A stretch of 64,000 nucleotides of DNA from positions 2,046,001 to 2,110,000 of the forward strand of contig NZ_CP113949.1 of NCBI RefSeq assembly GCF_026810445.1, given 5' to 3'. Positions 41,082-48,985 of the stretch are shown one piece after another. The first letter of the stretch is position 1. Each line of letters begins with the position of its first letter. Source of the stretch: Pseudomonas sp. BSw22131 (GTDB lineage: Bacteria; Pseudomonadota; Gammaproteobacteria; Pseudomonadales; Pseudomonadaceae). A program made the translations under genes and the position numbers. The notes beneath the pieces were generated by a model. The model made no database searches. It was not told the origin of the DNA and was given only the letters and a program-made list of their open reading frames with translations.

Positions 41082-41322
41082 GAACGTTCCTTAGCTGTTC
41101 TGGGGTCGATGCCATCTCGGCGTCGGTAAAGAAGGGACGTCCAGTGAGGCTAAAAGTTTGGATGCAGGGGATATTTCTCTGGAATGAAAGGCCTGGAGCT
41201 CTTCTGAGTGACTGTCCGAATAGTTCAGATTTATCAACCGCCTGTTCTTCCTGTTTTCACACTCACGTGAAAAACTGCGCGCGCTTTGCCATTCATTCTT
41301 GTCTGTTTTAATGGAGCTGCCG

Positions 41323-42123
41323 ATGGAAATCATGGATACCAAGCAAGAAAACGCCCTCGAAACATCACTCAGACTGGCTGCGGATGAACCGGCCCACCGC
41401 CCCGACTTCTTCAAGACTCTGTTGAGCTCCACTGTCTACGCCCTCGGCACTGCTGGCACGGGCGAAGGTAAAGTCAACCTTGAGGCTGGCAGCAACATCA
41501 GCATCGCGCATTGGCAAAAGCCCGACGGCTCCGCGGTCATCCCGTTTTTTTCTTCGTTGCAAACGCTACAAGCATCCATAGAGACAGAAGAATCCTACAT
41601 AGAGATCCCGGCCAGATCGCTGTTTGAAATAACGCTGGGCAGCCCTCTTTTCCTCAATCCAAAGTCTCCTTACGCAAAAGAGTTTTTACCGGAGGAAGTG
41701 CGGTATCTGCTATCCGACGGGATCGGCCAAAAGCCGGTGCAGCGTACGGTCGAAAAAGACACTCAAGTGCTGCTTGGAGAACCGTCCCAATATCCGTCGA
41801 AGATGGTCAACTCGCTCACACAATTACTCGCCAAACATCGCAACGTGAAGCGTGCGTTTCTGGCCTTGATGCATGACGCATCGGCTGATGAAAAGCCTCA
41901 TCTGATCGTGGGCATCGAAGCCGACGGCGATATTGAACTGGTCATGCGCGAAGCCGGAAACGTTGCCGGGGACACCTCTCCGGATGGAGAACCCGTCGAC
42001 CTGTACCGCGTTCACGAAGGGGAATCAGGCCTTAGTGATTACTTCCTCAAGCAAACTGCACCCTTCTATGAACGGAAGTCGGCAGGCTGGCTGCGTTCAT
42101 TGTTTGGCTTCGGCAGAGCGTGA
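41323..42123 (+). CDS. SseB family protein (enhanced serine sensitivity)
   Basis: About 266 residues from ATG 41323, which has GGAG 7 nt upstream (longer in-frame starts at 41299 and 41311 exist). The N-terminal SseB domain includes IPFFSSLQTLQASI and YIEIPARSLFEITLGSPLFL, with a C-terminal SseB domain from about residue 140 (VLLGEPSQYPSKMVNSLTQL). SseB proteins are poorly characterised; overexpression in E. coli changes serine sensitivity. Related two-domain SseB proteins are common beside type III or VI loci, but none is adjacent here. Confidence 0.85.
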   Translation: MEIMDTKQENALETSLRLAADEPAHRPDFFKTLLSSTVYALGTAGTGEGKVNLEAGSNISIAHWQKPDGSAVIPFFSSLQTLQASIETEESYIEIPARSLFEITLGSPLFLNPKSPYAKEFLPEEVRYLLSDGIGQKPVQRTVEKDTQVLLGEPSQYPSKMVNSLTQLLAKHRNVKRAFLALMHDASADEKPHLIVGIEADGDIELVMREAGNVAGDTSPDGEPVDLYRVHEGESGLSDYFLKQTAPFYERKSAGWLRSLFGFGRA

Positions 42124-42198
42124 AATAGCGCAATGCCGTGCTAACCGTAGAGTAGGTCTGCGAAACCCTGTCTGGCCCGTTTGGGGGAATCATGAGAG

Positions 42199-42408
42199 AT
42201 GGCAAATCTCAGCGTTTTATCATTCAGCCCTGTGAGCTTTCTTGCCAACGGTGATTGCTAGGTTATTCGCACTAACAGTGAGGATTACGTTGTCCCCGGT
42301 TTGACGGAGTTCTGCTACGTCGGTGTTAACGCGCAGTTGATCAATGTCATGACGGGCGAGCGTGGGAACGGTCGTCACTTGCATGAGTGTCGATTGGTTG
42401 GCGAGTAA
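42199..42408 (+). pseudogene. Small ORF interrupted by an amber codon
   Basis: Reading from ATG 42199 gives MANLSVLSFSPVSFLANGDC, then TAG (42259-42261), then a 48-residue open stretch in the same frame (VIRTNSEDYVVPGLTEFCYV, GVNAQLINVMTGERGNGRHL, HECRLVGE) to TAA 42406. A GGGGGA stands upstream. The family is not recognised. A single in-frame stop in an otherwise continuous frame suggests a recently inactivated small gene, but chance cannot be excluded at this length. Confidence 0.4.
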
Positions 42409-42467
42409 TGAGCGAGAAGGAAACTTAGCGAATCGTGTTCTGGTGGAACATGCGTTTAGTGATGTGG

Positions 42468-42655
42468 CGGCTTCGGGTCCAGGCTGTGTGAAGACGCATG
42501 CACCATTTTGAAGTGCGCGTCGCTACTTAAAATCTGTCAGCGTTTGGTTGGTCAGCAGACCTGAAATTTTCGTGGGGGCGCGATTTTCGGTCCGGTTCTG
42601 ATCTTCAAACCTGCTCTAAAACGTTTTTACACAGCCTGGACCCAAAGCGGGCGGT
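42468..42655. mobile_element. MITE-like element with about 30-bp imperfect terminal inverted repeats
   Basis: Left end 42468-42497 reads, on the minus strand, TTCACACAGCCTGGACCCGA then AGCCGCC. The right end 42624-42655 reads, on the plus strand, TTTTTACACAGCCTGGACCC then AAAGCGGGCGGT. The two ends are inverted, about 125 bp apart, and the core has no transposase frame. The same TTTTACACAGCC motif recurs elsewhere in this window. It looks like a non-autonomous or eroded mobile element; no target-site duplication was established. Confidence 0.5.
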
Positions 42656-42721
42656 AATGGTCGTTGGTTGCTTCCACGCTTTTCAATAAGCATCATCGCG
42701 GTTCGACAAGGAGACGTCCCC

Positions 42722-43207
42722 ATGCCCAAACCAGTGCTTCATCTCATGTCAGGCAAGATTGCATCCGGTAAATCAACGCTGGCCAAACGCTTGGCAGCCA
42801 AACAGTCGGCGATTCTGCTGAGTGAGGATTATTGGCTCTCGAAGCTTTACCCTGATCAGATCAAGTCAGTAACCGATTATCTGCGCCTGGCACGCCAGAT
42901 TCGGGAGGTGGTAGGCCCACTCGTCATCGATCTACTGAATGCTGGCGTGACTGTGGTCTTGGATTTCCCTGCCAACACCCCTCAAGATCGACATCGGTTG
43001 CGTGGCCTGGCTGACTCAGCCGAGGTATCACATTGTGTCCACTACATCGAGGTGGACGATGACATCTGTCGGGGCAGGTTGCATCTTCGCAACCGCTGCG
43101 CTGAACATGAGTTTGCTGCGACCGATGCGGAGTTCGATCTGATCACTAGCTACTTTCGGGCTCCGGATGAGAGTGAGGAACTCCACATTGAAACTCACCG
43201 CCTTTGA
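42722..43207 (+). CDS. P-loop kinase / AAA-type ATPase, zeta-toxin-like fold
   Basis: A 161-residue protein with Walker A GKIASGKST right after the first strand, a second acidic motif VVLDFPANT, and basic lid residues (RGRLHLRNRC). The layout is like small nucleotide or antibiotic kinases and zeta-type P-loop kinases. ATG 42722 has GGAG 8-9 nt upstream. There is no antitoxin-like gene beside it, so a toxin role is not supported. Substrate unknown. Confidence 0.8.
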   Translation: MPKPVLHLMSGKIASGKSTLAKRLAAKQSAILLSEDYWLSKLYPDQIKSVTDYLRLARQIREVVGPLVIDLLNAGVTVVLDFPANTPQDRHRLRGLADSAEVSHCVHYIEVDDDICRGRLHLRNRCAEHEFAATDAEFDLITSYFRAPDESEELHIETHRL

Positions 43208-43230
43208 AGTCAGGAATTGGATTATCTGGA

Positions 43231-43260
43231 ATGTCCGCTTCTGGCAGTTACTGGCCGGCC
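43231..43260 (-). repeat. Dispersed motif copy (CAGAAGCGGACAT type)
   Basis: The minus strand reads GGCCGGCCAGTAACTGCCAG then AAGCGGACAT. Related to the copy at 55052-55092 (CAGAAATCGGCCAAAAGTGG then ACATT). It lies just after the P-loop kinase gene. Confidence 0.5.
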
Positions 43261-43297
43261 AAAACGCTCATCTATCGTCGGCCGGCACGGCGCTGTT

Positions 43298-44965
43298 CTA
43301 AACAGACTCGGGGCTGGTCGCGCTGATCAAGGTATCTGCCAGTCCGCCAGCCGGATAAAACTGCGCTTGGGATTTGCCGGCCCTTTTGGCACGATAAAGT
43401 GCTTCATCGGCCTTAGCCAAAACGTCAGCGAAATCACCCTCGGTCCACACTGCGCCGCCAATGCTACAGCCAACCCTGATCACCGCGCCCGCGAGCGGGA
43501 CCGGCTCTGCAATCGTTTTGATGATGCGCTGCGCAGCGCTCTGCACATGTCCCAGTGATTCGCCGGCCTTCAACCGCAGCAGCAGAACGAACTCGTCACC
43601 GCCGTGGCGGACTGCGATATCGCCATCGCGCACGTTGGCTGACAGACGCAGGCCGACTGAATGGAGCAGGGCATCCCCAACAGCATGACCAAAGCGATCG
43701 TTCACGGATTTGAAGCCATCGAGGTCCAGGCATAGCACGCCGAAGGCAGGCTGCTGACCGGGTTCTTTTTGTAGACTATTGACGTAGTTGTCCAACGCAG
43801 CACGGTTGGGCAGACCCGTCACGGTGTCCCGATAGGCAACACCCCTGATAAGCGCCAACTGGCCCTTCTTTTGCGTCAGGTTCTCAACCAGATGCCGAAT
43901 GACTATGCTCAGCTTTTCAACTTCCAGACTGCCTTTGACCAGCGGAATGTCGACATCAGCGCCCTCGGAGAGGCGGGTGGCCGCCTCGGCAATCTGGTTG
44001 AGTGGTCGAGTGATGACGCCCGCCACGAACCATCCCAGCATGGCGAAGGTGATGGACAGTAGACTGCCCCACAGCAATATTTCAACGCGCAGCCCGTTTG
44101 CCTCAGCAAAAGCGGCTTCCGCTGGCTGACGCGTAACGACGGTCCAGCCCAGCCCAGGGTAACCATCAATACCGGTGCTTTTGGCCGCCCCCACCACGTA
44201 TGTGTTTCCATCCTGCCACTCGCTGACCGTCCAGCGGGTGTTGCTTTCGTTATCAATCCCGGCCTCACTCGGTTTGCCGATCAGTTGTTTGGGGCCGAGC
44301 AAGACAATACCGTCTTTGCTGATGACCAGGAACTCCACACCTGGAAGACTTTTTTTCAACGGCTCTAACATGGTTCGGCCTATTTCCGCCGCCCACTGCC
44401 AAGACAGGTGAGTGCCCAGTACGCCAATGAAGTTTCCGGTCTTGTCCAATATCGGCATGCTGATATCGACGAACTTCATGGCTTCACCCGATGGGTTGGG
44501 TAAGAGCTTTGCGAGCAACACTGCTTCGTGTACGTCACCTATGAACGTCTTGTCCCTCCCCTCCACGAACACGGGCCGGTGCGCAATGCTGAGCCCCTCA
44601 AGCAGACGCCCGGTCGAAGCGACAACCGTGCCTTGGGCGTCGGTGAGGCCAATCCAGGAATAGCTGGGGAACTGAGCGTTGAGGTGGTTGAGCAGGCTCC
44701 GGGCTTCTGCGACGTTCTGCGGATTGCGCAGGGCCTCCAGTGCACTCAGCACGCTGAGTTCCTTGGCGCGGCTGTGCATGTCACGATCAAGACGGTCAAT
44801 CATCGAGGCGGCGTATTCCGCCAGCTGATGCCCGGTCTGTTCCTTGTGCCTGGAAATCGCGGACGCGCCGATGACACTGCCGAAAATACACGTGATGACC
44901 AGCACGGTGAGCGCGACAACGACTGCAAATTTCGCTCGTAGGCTTTGGAAGGGTCGCATCTGCAT
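43298..44965 (-). CDS. Cache-HAMP-GGDEF diguanylate cyclase
   Basis: A 555-residue membrane protein. It has an N-terminal TM (FAVVVALTVLVITCIFGSVI), a large periplasmic double-Cache ligand domain (about 40-290; SYSWIGLTDAQGTVVASTGR, IGVLGTHLSWQWA), a second TM (ILLWGSLLSITFAMLGWFVA), HAMP, and a complete GGDEF domain (TGLPNRAALDN, LDLDGFKSVNDRFGH, HGGDEF). No RxxD inhibitory site is present at the usual position (the residues there are NVRDGDIAV). It should make c-di-GMP in response to a small periplasmic ligand. Confidence 0.93.
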   Translation of the reverse strand: MQMRPFQSLRAKFAVVVALTVLVITCIFGSVIGASAISRHKEQTGHQLAEYAASMIDRLDRDMHSRAKELSVLSALEALRNPQNVAEARSLLNHLNAQFPSYSWIGLTDAQGTVVASTGRLLEGLSIAHRPVFVEGRDKTFIGDVHEAVLLAKLLPNPSGEAMKFVDISMPILDKTGNFIGVLGTHLSWQWAAEIGRTMLEPLKKSLPGVEFLVISKDGIVLLGPKQLIGKPSEAGIDNESNTRWTVSEWQDGNTYVVGAAKSTGIDGYPGLGWTVVTRQPAEAAFAEANGLRVEILLWGSLLSITFAMLGWFVAGVITRPLNQIAEAATRLSEGADVDIPLVKGSLEVEKLSIVIRHLVENLTQKKGQLALIRGVAYRDTVTGLPNRAALDNYVNSLQKEPGQQPAFGVLCLDLDGFKSVNDRFGHAVGDALLHSVGLRLSANVRDGDIAVRHGGDEFVLLLRLKAGESLGHVQSAAQRIIKTIAEPVPLAGAVIRVGCSIGGAVWTEGDFADVLAKADEALYRAKRAGKSQAQFYPAGGLADTLISATSPESV

Positions 44966-45309
44966 GAGGAATTACCTGGCATGATCAAACGCCTTAGATC
45001 CATGGCATTCCTAAAAGCTATCGGCGGGCATCACGGTTTTCTTAAGACGCTTTCGATTCAAATCTGACATACCGCTTGGGATTGTTCTTGTCTCACGCTA
45101 GCAAAGAAATATGCCCGCAAAAATTGAAAGGGCTGCAATCCGTTGCATAGAGAGAACTCAGGTTATTAATTAGTGGATGTAGCGGCGCGTTGAGCGTCAA
45201 TGAAGCAGTAGGGGGCTGTTTCGAGCGCAAGGGAGTGAGTGCTTCTGGCCGGCAGCCGCCATTCAGGACGTTCAGAAAATGGCAGGAAGCATTCCGTCCT
45301 TTTCAATGC
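44966..45309. other. Intergenic region without a recognisable gene
   Basis: About 340 bp, AT-rich in the middle (GGTTATTAATTAGTGG near 45158). Near 45241-45263 it contains GCTTCTGGCCGGCAGCCGCC, related to the dispersed motif family of this region. Presumably also the promoter of the cache-GGDEF gene. Confidence 0.4.
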
Positions 45310-45639
45310 TCAATCCACGATGAACAACTTGGCGCCAGTGGCGGTTGACGACCGGTGAGCCTCTGCGTTGTCGGCCACCTGATAGCTCATGCCGGCAGTC
45401 AACGTAAACGTGCGACCATCATCGAGTTCGGTCTCCAGCCGACCCTCCAGACACAGCAGGATATGCCCTTTGCTGCACCAATGATCGGATAGGTAGCCCG
45501 CGCTGTATTCAACCATTCGGACTCTTGCTCCGCCGAAATGGCAGGTGCGCCAGAGCGCCGTGCCGGTTTCGCCGGGATGGGTAGTGGGTTCTATTTTCGA
45601 CCAATTGGTGGTGCCGAACGGAATGCCTGTGAGTTGCAT
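45310..45639 (-). CDS. DHCW-motif cupin-fold protein
   Basis: A 109-residue single-domain cupin (MQLTGIPFGTTNWSKIEPTT) with the signature LSDHWCSKGHILLCLEGRLE that names the DHCW cupin group, and ETELDDGRTFTLTAGMSYQV as the second cupin motif. ATG 45639 is chosen because similarity begins there; the open frame extends to 45780 without family character. Catalytic role unknown. It is the downstream member of the possible MerR-controlled pair. Confidence 0.85.
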   Translation of the reverse strand: MQLTGIPFGTTNWSKIEPTTHPGETGTALWRTCHFGGARVRMVEYSAGYLSDHWCSKGHILLCLEGRLETELDDGRTFTLTAGMSYQVADNAEAHRSSTATGAKLFIVD

Positions 45640-45717
45640 GATTATCTCAGCCAAAGGAAAGGAGTGGATCGTACCTATGTGACAAGGAAGCCAATAGACA
45701 CAGATCGGGCTGATTTC

Positions 45718-45750
45718 TTTGTTACACACTTTGGACCCAAAACGGCCGTT
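45718..45750 (+). repeat. Dispersed motif copy (TTACACA...GGACCCAAAACGG)
   Basis: TTTGTTACACACTTTGGACC then CAAAACGGCCGTT aligns with the right end of the element at 42624-42655. It abuts the stop codon of the membrane-protein gene at 45756. Confidence 0.55.
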
Positions 45751-45755
45751 CCGTT

Positions 45756-46205
45756 TTATAGCGCGCCGCAACCAGAACACTTTCGACTGGCGTTGGTTTT
45801 AACCGTTCTTAGATCGTTTAGTGGCAGGATCTGCGCTACAGCAAATCCCACCTCCAAACACGTGAAGCCAAGGATCAGAAAACTGGCTCCGTGGGCTACC
45901 GCGTAAAGTTGCCAGATAGCGAACAGTATTCTTGCCAGTGCATCATACAAACCTATGCTGCGGCTCGGTTGCGTTAGCCGCCAGAGCGACCAGACCACCA
46001 CAAGGCTGCCAAGCAGATTGGCGAAAAGCATGGCGTTAATGTCCAGCGTCGGCACCATTCGCTCCAACTCCAGCGCGCCGGACAAGGCGGCGAAGGCTTT
46101 GAAAACCGACGATGCTGTCCAAGGCGTCATGAAGCCTGCTGTGACCACCAAGTCGTAGAAAGCGCTAACTCGGACAATTTGTAGATTTCTCGTTACGCTG
46201 ATCAT
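45756..46205 (-). CDS. Small integral membrane protein, MerR-divergent
   Basis: A 149-residue protein with four hydrophobic segments (VSAFYDLVVTAGFMTPWTA, MLFANLLGSLVVVWSLWRL, ARILFAIWQLYAVAHGASFL, LGFTCLEVGFAVAQILP). I do not recognise a named family; the layout resembles DoxX-like or COG-level predicted membrane proteins. GAGGTC precedes ATG 46205. It is transcribed from a MerR-type promoter shared with the divergent regulator gene. The last residues (KCSGCGAL) next to a dispersed repeat may not be original. Confidence 0.7.
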   Translation of the reverse strand: MISVTRNLQIVRVSAFYDLVVTAGFMTPWTASSVFKAFAALSGALELERMVPTLDINAMLFANLLGSLVVVWSLWRLTQPSRSIGLYDALARILFAIWQLYAVAHGASFLILGFTCLEVGFAVAQILPLNDLRTVKTNASRKCSGCGAL

Positions 46206-46230
46206 AGTCAGACCTCACAATTCGAGTCCG

Positions 46231-46263
46231 CAGGCTAAAGCCTGGTGTTAGGTCCAGAGTCAA
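46231..46263 (-). promoter_or_regulatory. MerR-type promoter/operator with 19-bp spacer
   Basis: On the minus strand: -35 TTGACT (46263-46258), then a 19-bp spacer containing the dyad CTGGACCTAACACCAG, then -10 TTAGCC (46238-46233). The over-long spacer with a centred dyad is the hallmark of promoters activated by MerR-family proteins. It drives the membrane-protein gene and faces the MerR gene, 18 bp from its start. Confidence 0.7.
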
Positions 46264-46280
46264 CGCGAGAATTGATATTC

Positions 46281-46655
46281 ATGAAGATCGGAGAAGTGGC
46301 AGCGCAGATGGGGGTGTCAGTCGACGCCCTGAGATTTTATGAAGAGAAAGGTCTGATCAAGCCGCATCGCGCTGCCAACGGCTATCGGTTTTATTCCGAA
46401 CAGACGCTACAACTGGTCGGGTATATCAAGTTGGCGCAGCAGCTTGGATTTTCGCTAAGAGAGATTGGCGAAAATCTGCCACTGCTATGGAATAGCGAAG
46501 GCGCTTCCAGCGACCTGTTGGCTCAATTATTCGAAGAGAAAATCGCTTTGCTTGATCAGCGCATCGGACAAATGCAGAGTCTGCGCACTCTCTTGGCCGC
46601 ACGAGCCGTGCAGGTATGCCCGCTGGTGGGCACGAGTCACGTTGCCTCGTCCTGA
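46281..46655 (+). CDS. MerR-family transcriptional regulator
   Basis: A 124-residue regulator. The N-terminal winged helix has the canonical MKIGEVAAQMGVSVDALRFY then EEKGLIKPHR, followed by the dimerisation helix. There is one cysteine near the C-terminus (VQVCPLVG) but no clear metal-binding loop, so an organic or redox signal is as likely as a metal. ATG 46281 is chosen for family alignment; an upstream frame to 46245 exists. It probably activates the divergent membrane-protein/cupin genes. Confidence 0.88.
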   Translation: MKIGEVAAQMGVSVDALRFYEEKGLIKPHRAANGYRFYSEQTLQLVGYIKLAQQLGFSLREIGENLPLLWNSEGASSDLLAQLFEEKIALLDQRIGQMQSLRTLLAARAVQVCPLVGTSHVASS

Positions 46656-46685
46656 ATGATCACTTCTGGTCGATCGAGCTGAAAA

Positions 46686-46720
46686 ACTTTTTTACACAGC
46701 CTCGGCCAGAAGCAGCCGTT
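46686..46720 (+). repeat. Dispersed motif copy (TTTTTTACACAGCCTCGGCCAG)
   Basis: ACTTTTTTACACAGCCTCGG then CCAGAAGCAGCCGTT, in the gap between the MerR stop and the PPOX stop. Same orientation as the copies at 42624, 45718 and 59119. Confidence 0.55.
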
Positions 46721-46783
46721 CAATCCATTGAATAAGTTCGAATTCCACACTCAGGCGATTTAGTGCTTCATTCGTCGATTGCG

Positions 46784-47410
46784 TCAATACAACGTGTCGG
46801 CAATACGCCCAGGCAAGTCCCTGTCGTAGGCATCCCCATCGATTTCAGCTTCAGACAGCGCTTTGAGTATCTGCCCCGCAGTCGGTAGAGCATTGCGCGG
46901 AACGTAACGTGATACATCCCAAAGCCCAGCCCTGATGACGGCTCTGCTGCATTGGAAATACACGCTCGTCACGGCGATACGAAGAACAGACTTGGGGAGT
47001 TGGCCGTTTACCGCAAAACGCGCCAGCAACTCAGGCTGCACAGATATCTGGGCAGTCCCATTGATACGCAACGTTTCGCCAACACCGGGCACCAGGAACA
47101 GCAGGGCAACTCGCGGGTCTTCGACAATATTGCGCAACGTATCGATTCGGTTGTTACCGCGTCTGTCGGGCAAATAGAGCGTCTTGCTGTCTTCAATGTG
47201 CACGAAGCCCGCGTGATCGCCGCGTGGAGAGGCATCAAGTCCACCAGCGCCGGAGGAGGCAAGAATCGCAAGAGGAGCAGACTCTATGAAAGGCCTGTAG
47301 GCGGGATGAATATGATCAACTTCTTTTACATATGACGGGCGGGCAACTGGGCCATAAAGGCTCTCAAGTTCCTGCACTGTCGTGACATAAGAGTCGTCTT
47401 CAAGATGCAT
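46784..47410 (-). CDS. PPOX-class flavoprotein (pyridoxamine 5'-phosphate oxidase-like)
   Basis: A 208-residue split-barrel FMN protein, similar to the MSMEG_1061 group of PPOX-type flavoproteins. Typical segments: FIESAPLAILASSGAGGLDA, SPRGDHAGFVHIEDSKTLYL (substrate side), DRRGNNRIDTLRNIVEDPRV (FMN phosphate contact) and LFLVPGVGETLRINGTAQIS. ATG 47410 is favoured by homology and by GGGAGGG upstream. Reaction unknown; these proteins often reduce or oxidise small cofactors. Confidence 0.87.
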   Translation of the reverse strand: MHLEDDSYVTTVQELESLYGPVARPSYVKEVDHIHPAYRPFIESAPLAILASSGAGGLDASPRGDHAGFVHIEDSKTLYLPDRRGNNRIDTLRNIVEDPRVALLFLVPGVGETLRINGTAQISVQPELLARFAVNGQLPKSVLRIAVTSVYFQCSRAVIRAGLWDVSRYVPRNALPTAGQILKALSEAEIDGDAYDRDLPGRIADTLY

Positions 47411-48102
47411 CGTGCAGGCCCTCCCGTTCAGCAATATGTTGGTGTCACCCTTCAGCTCACAGGGCAGTGGCCTAGCGGCTTTACCCCTGCGCATTGCTTC
47501 AAAGGCATCCAGACTATTTTATGGTTAGCACGATGACGGTTGTGCGAAAACAAAAAAATCTGGCGCAAGTGGCTGAGCGTATCGAGGTGTTAGCATAGCC
47601 AGGCAATCGGCTAATGCCTACGCTGCTTTCGGCCAATGGCGGACCCTCACTTTTTTGGCTGCACTGGGCCAAAAAAGGATATCCGCCGATGAAACCTCTT
47701 CGACTCAAGTCGAACGCGACCCAGGCGTTCCTCGCCTTTTTTTGCATTGCCTGATCGCCGCTCGCCGACTTTACGTACACAACCCAGGAAGCGCCCGCTG
47801 ACGCTCGCCTCCAACGGCCGACCACACCCCACGACTGGTCAAACACTGCGCCGCGCAATGGCTCTACGCCAGCGCTGACGTCTCATTAGGCACCATCCGC
47901 TGGTGCATCCCCGACGGGCACGGGATAACGGCCTTCGCTAATTTGGTCAGTGATGAGGTGCGGATTGGATCCACCGCAGTTAACTATTTATGAAACCTGT
48001 GCTTAAGATCCACGAGCCTCGGCCGACTATATTAACTTGAGGAGCTTGAATTAGCTCTAATCACCTTTCAGTGAAAGGTTGGTATAAATTTGGAGTTAGC
48101 AA
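47411..48102. other. Intergenic region with a long hairpin, no gene recognised
   Basis: No family-like frame was found in about 690 bp. At 47650-47677 a perfect 10-bp stem CTTTTTTGGC / GCCAAAAAAG with an 8-nt loop could act as a bidirectional terminator. A motif-like fragment, GCTTTCGGCCAATGGCGGAC, precedes it (about 47626-47645). The right end becomes AT-rich before the PhnD-like gene. Confidence 0.5.
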
Positions 48103-48954
48103 GTGACGTTAAGCCTAAACTGCAAAGCTATAATTATTGTGCTGTCCTTTGTCTTGTCAGATTTGGCTGTTGCTGAAGATCTTAAAGTATACAATTTCTC
48201 GCCTGTTAACCAATATAATCTTAATCTTTCAGCAGGTTTTTGGAATCCAATCATAAGGTATGTGTCCGAAAAAAGCGGAGTGAATCTCACTCTGAAGTTA
48301 GGGCGAACATCCTCTGATACAACAAGTTATGTACTCGCGCAAGAAGTTGATTTCGCTTTTACCAACCATCTTTTTAGCCCCGAGCGCGAGAAGATGGGCT
48401 GGAAGGTATTTGGTCGCCGTGACGCGCCTTCTCTCGAAGGACAAATCGTAGTACCTGCCGACTCGCCAATCCACAGCCTTTCGGAACTAGAAGGCAAGGA
48501 AATAGTTTATCCGGGACCAGAAGCTTTCATTGCTTATAAAGTCACAAGCTTAGAGTTGGTAAAGAAAGGGATAAATACTTTTACTGTGTTTGCAGGAAAC
48601 ATGGATGGCGCTTTCAGCCAACTGCTCAGTGGTAAGGCCCAAGCGATGGGGGTCAATTCACAGCTTGTAAGCGGCTACACTGAGAGAGAAGGTAAGTCGT
48701 TCCGCGTACTTTGGAGTTCGTCCTCGTTCAATGATTTAGCCCTTATGGCATCCCCTCGAGTATCTGAAAAAGAACTTGATGCAGTAGCAAGCGCATTCTT
48801 TAATATGCAACATGATGCCTACGGTAGCAAAATTCTTCTTGAGGCGGCCGAGTTAGTCCATGCACCGACCCCTGTTACCTTCATTCCTGCCACGGAAGCG
48901 GATTATGCTTCCTATCGTGATTTTTACAATAGCTTGCCAGCAAACCGTAAGTAA
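48103..48954 (+). CDS. PhnD-like periplasmic substrate-binding protein
   Basis: A 283-residue secreted protein with a GTG start and a signal peptide (AIIIVLSFVLSDLAVAED). The mature domain is the PhnD/PtxB-type phosphonate/phosphite binding fold: VYNFSPVNQYNLNLSAGFWN, ADSPIHSLSELEGKEIVYPG, AIVVN-like region GVNSQLVSGYTEREGKSFRV. There is no ABC permease or ATPase beside it. Instead it is followed 31 bp later by a GGDEF-EAL protein, so a signal-relay role is likelier than transport. Base composition is clearly more AT-rich than the flanking genes, pointing to transfer. Confidence 0.88.
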   Translation: MTLSLNCKAIIIVLSFVLSDLAVAEDLKVYNFSPVNQYNLNLSAGFWNPIIRYVSEKSGVNLTLKLGRTSSDTTSYVLAQEVDFAFTNHLFSPEREKMGWKVFGRRDAPSLEGQIVVPADSPIHSLSELEGKEIVYPGPEAFIAYKVTSLELVKKGINTFTVFAGNMDGAFSQLLSGKAQAMGVNSQLVSGYTEREGKSFRVLWSSSSFNDLALMASPRVSEKELDAVASAFFNMQHDAYGSKILLEAAELVHAPTPVTFIPATEADYASYRDFYNSLPANRK

Positions 48955-48985
48955 ATAATTTTAAATTTAGCTGGAGGGGCTGTTA

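Noticed and set aside
42259..42261. In-frame TAG read as pyrrolysine or other recoding
   Set aside because: Pseudomonads are not known to use pyrrolysine and no supporting genes are visible; a nonsense mutation is simpler.
42722..43207. Zeta-type toxin of a toxin-antitoxin pair
   Set aside because: Only the P-loop is convincing and no antitoxin-like small gene is adjacent; kept as a kinase of unknown substrate.
47514..47858. Minus-strand 114-codon frame in the gap after the PPOX gene
   Set aside because: No ribosome site, no recognisable family, and it crosses the strong hairpin at 47650-47677.
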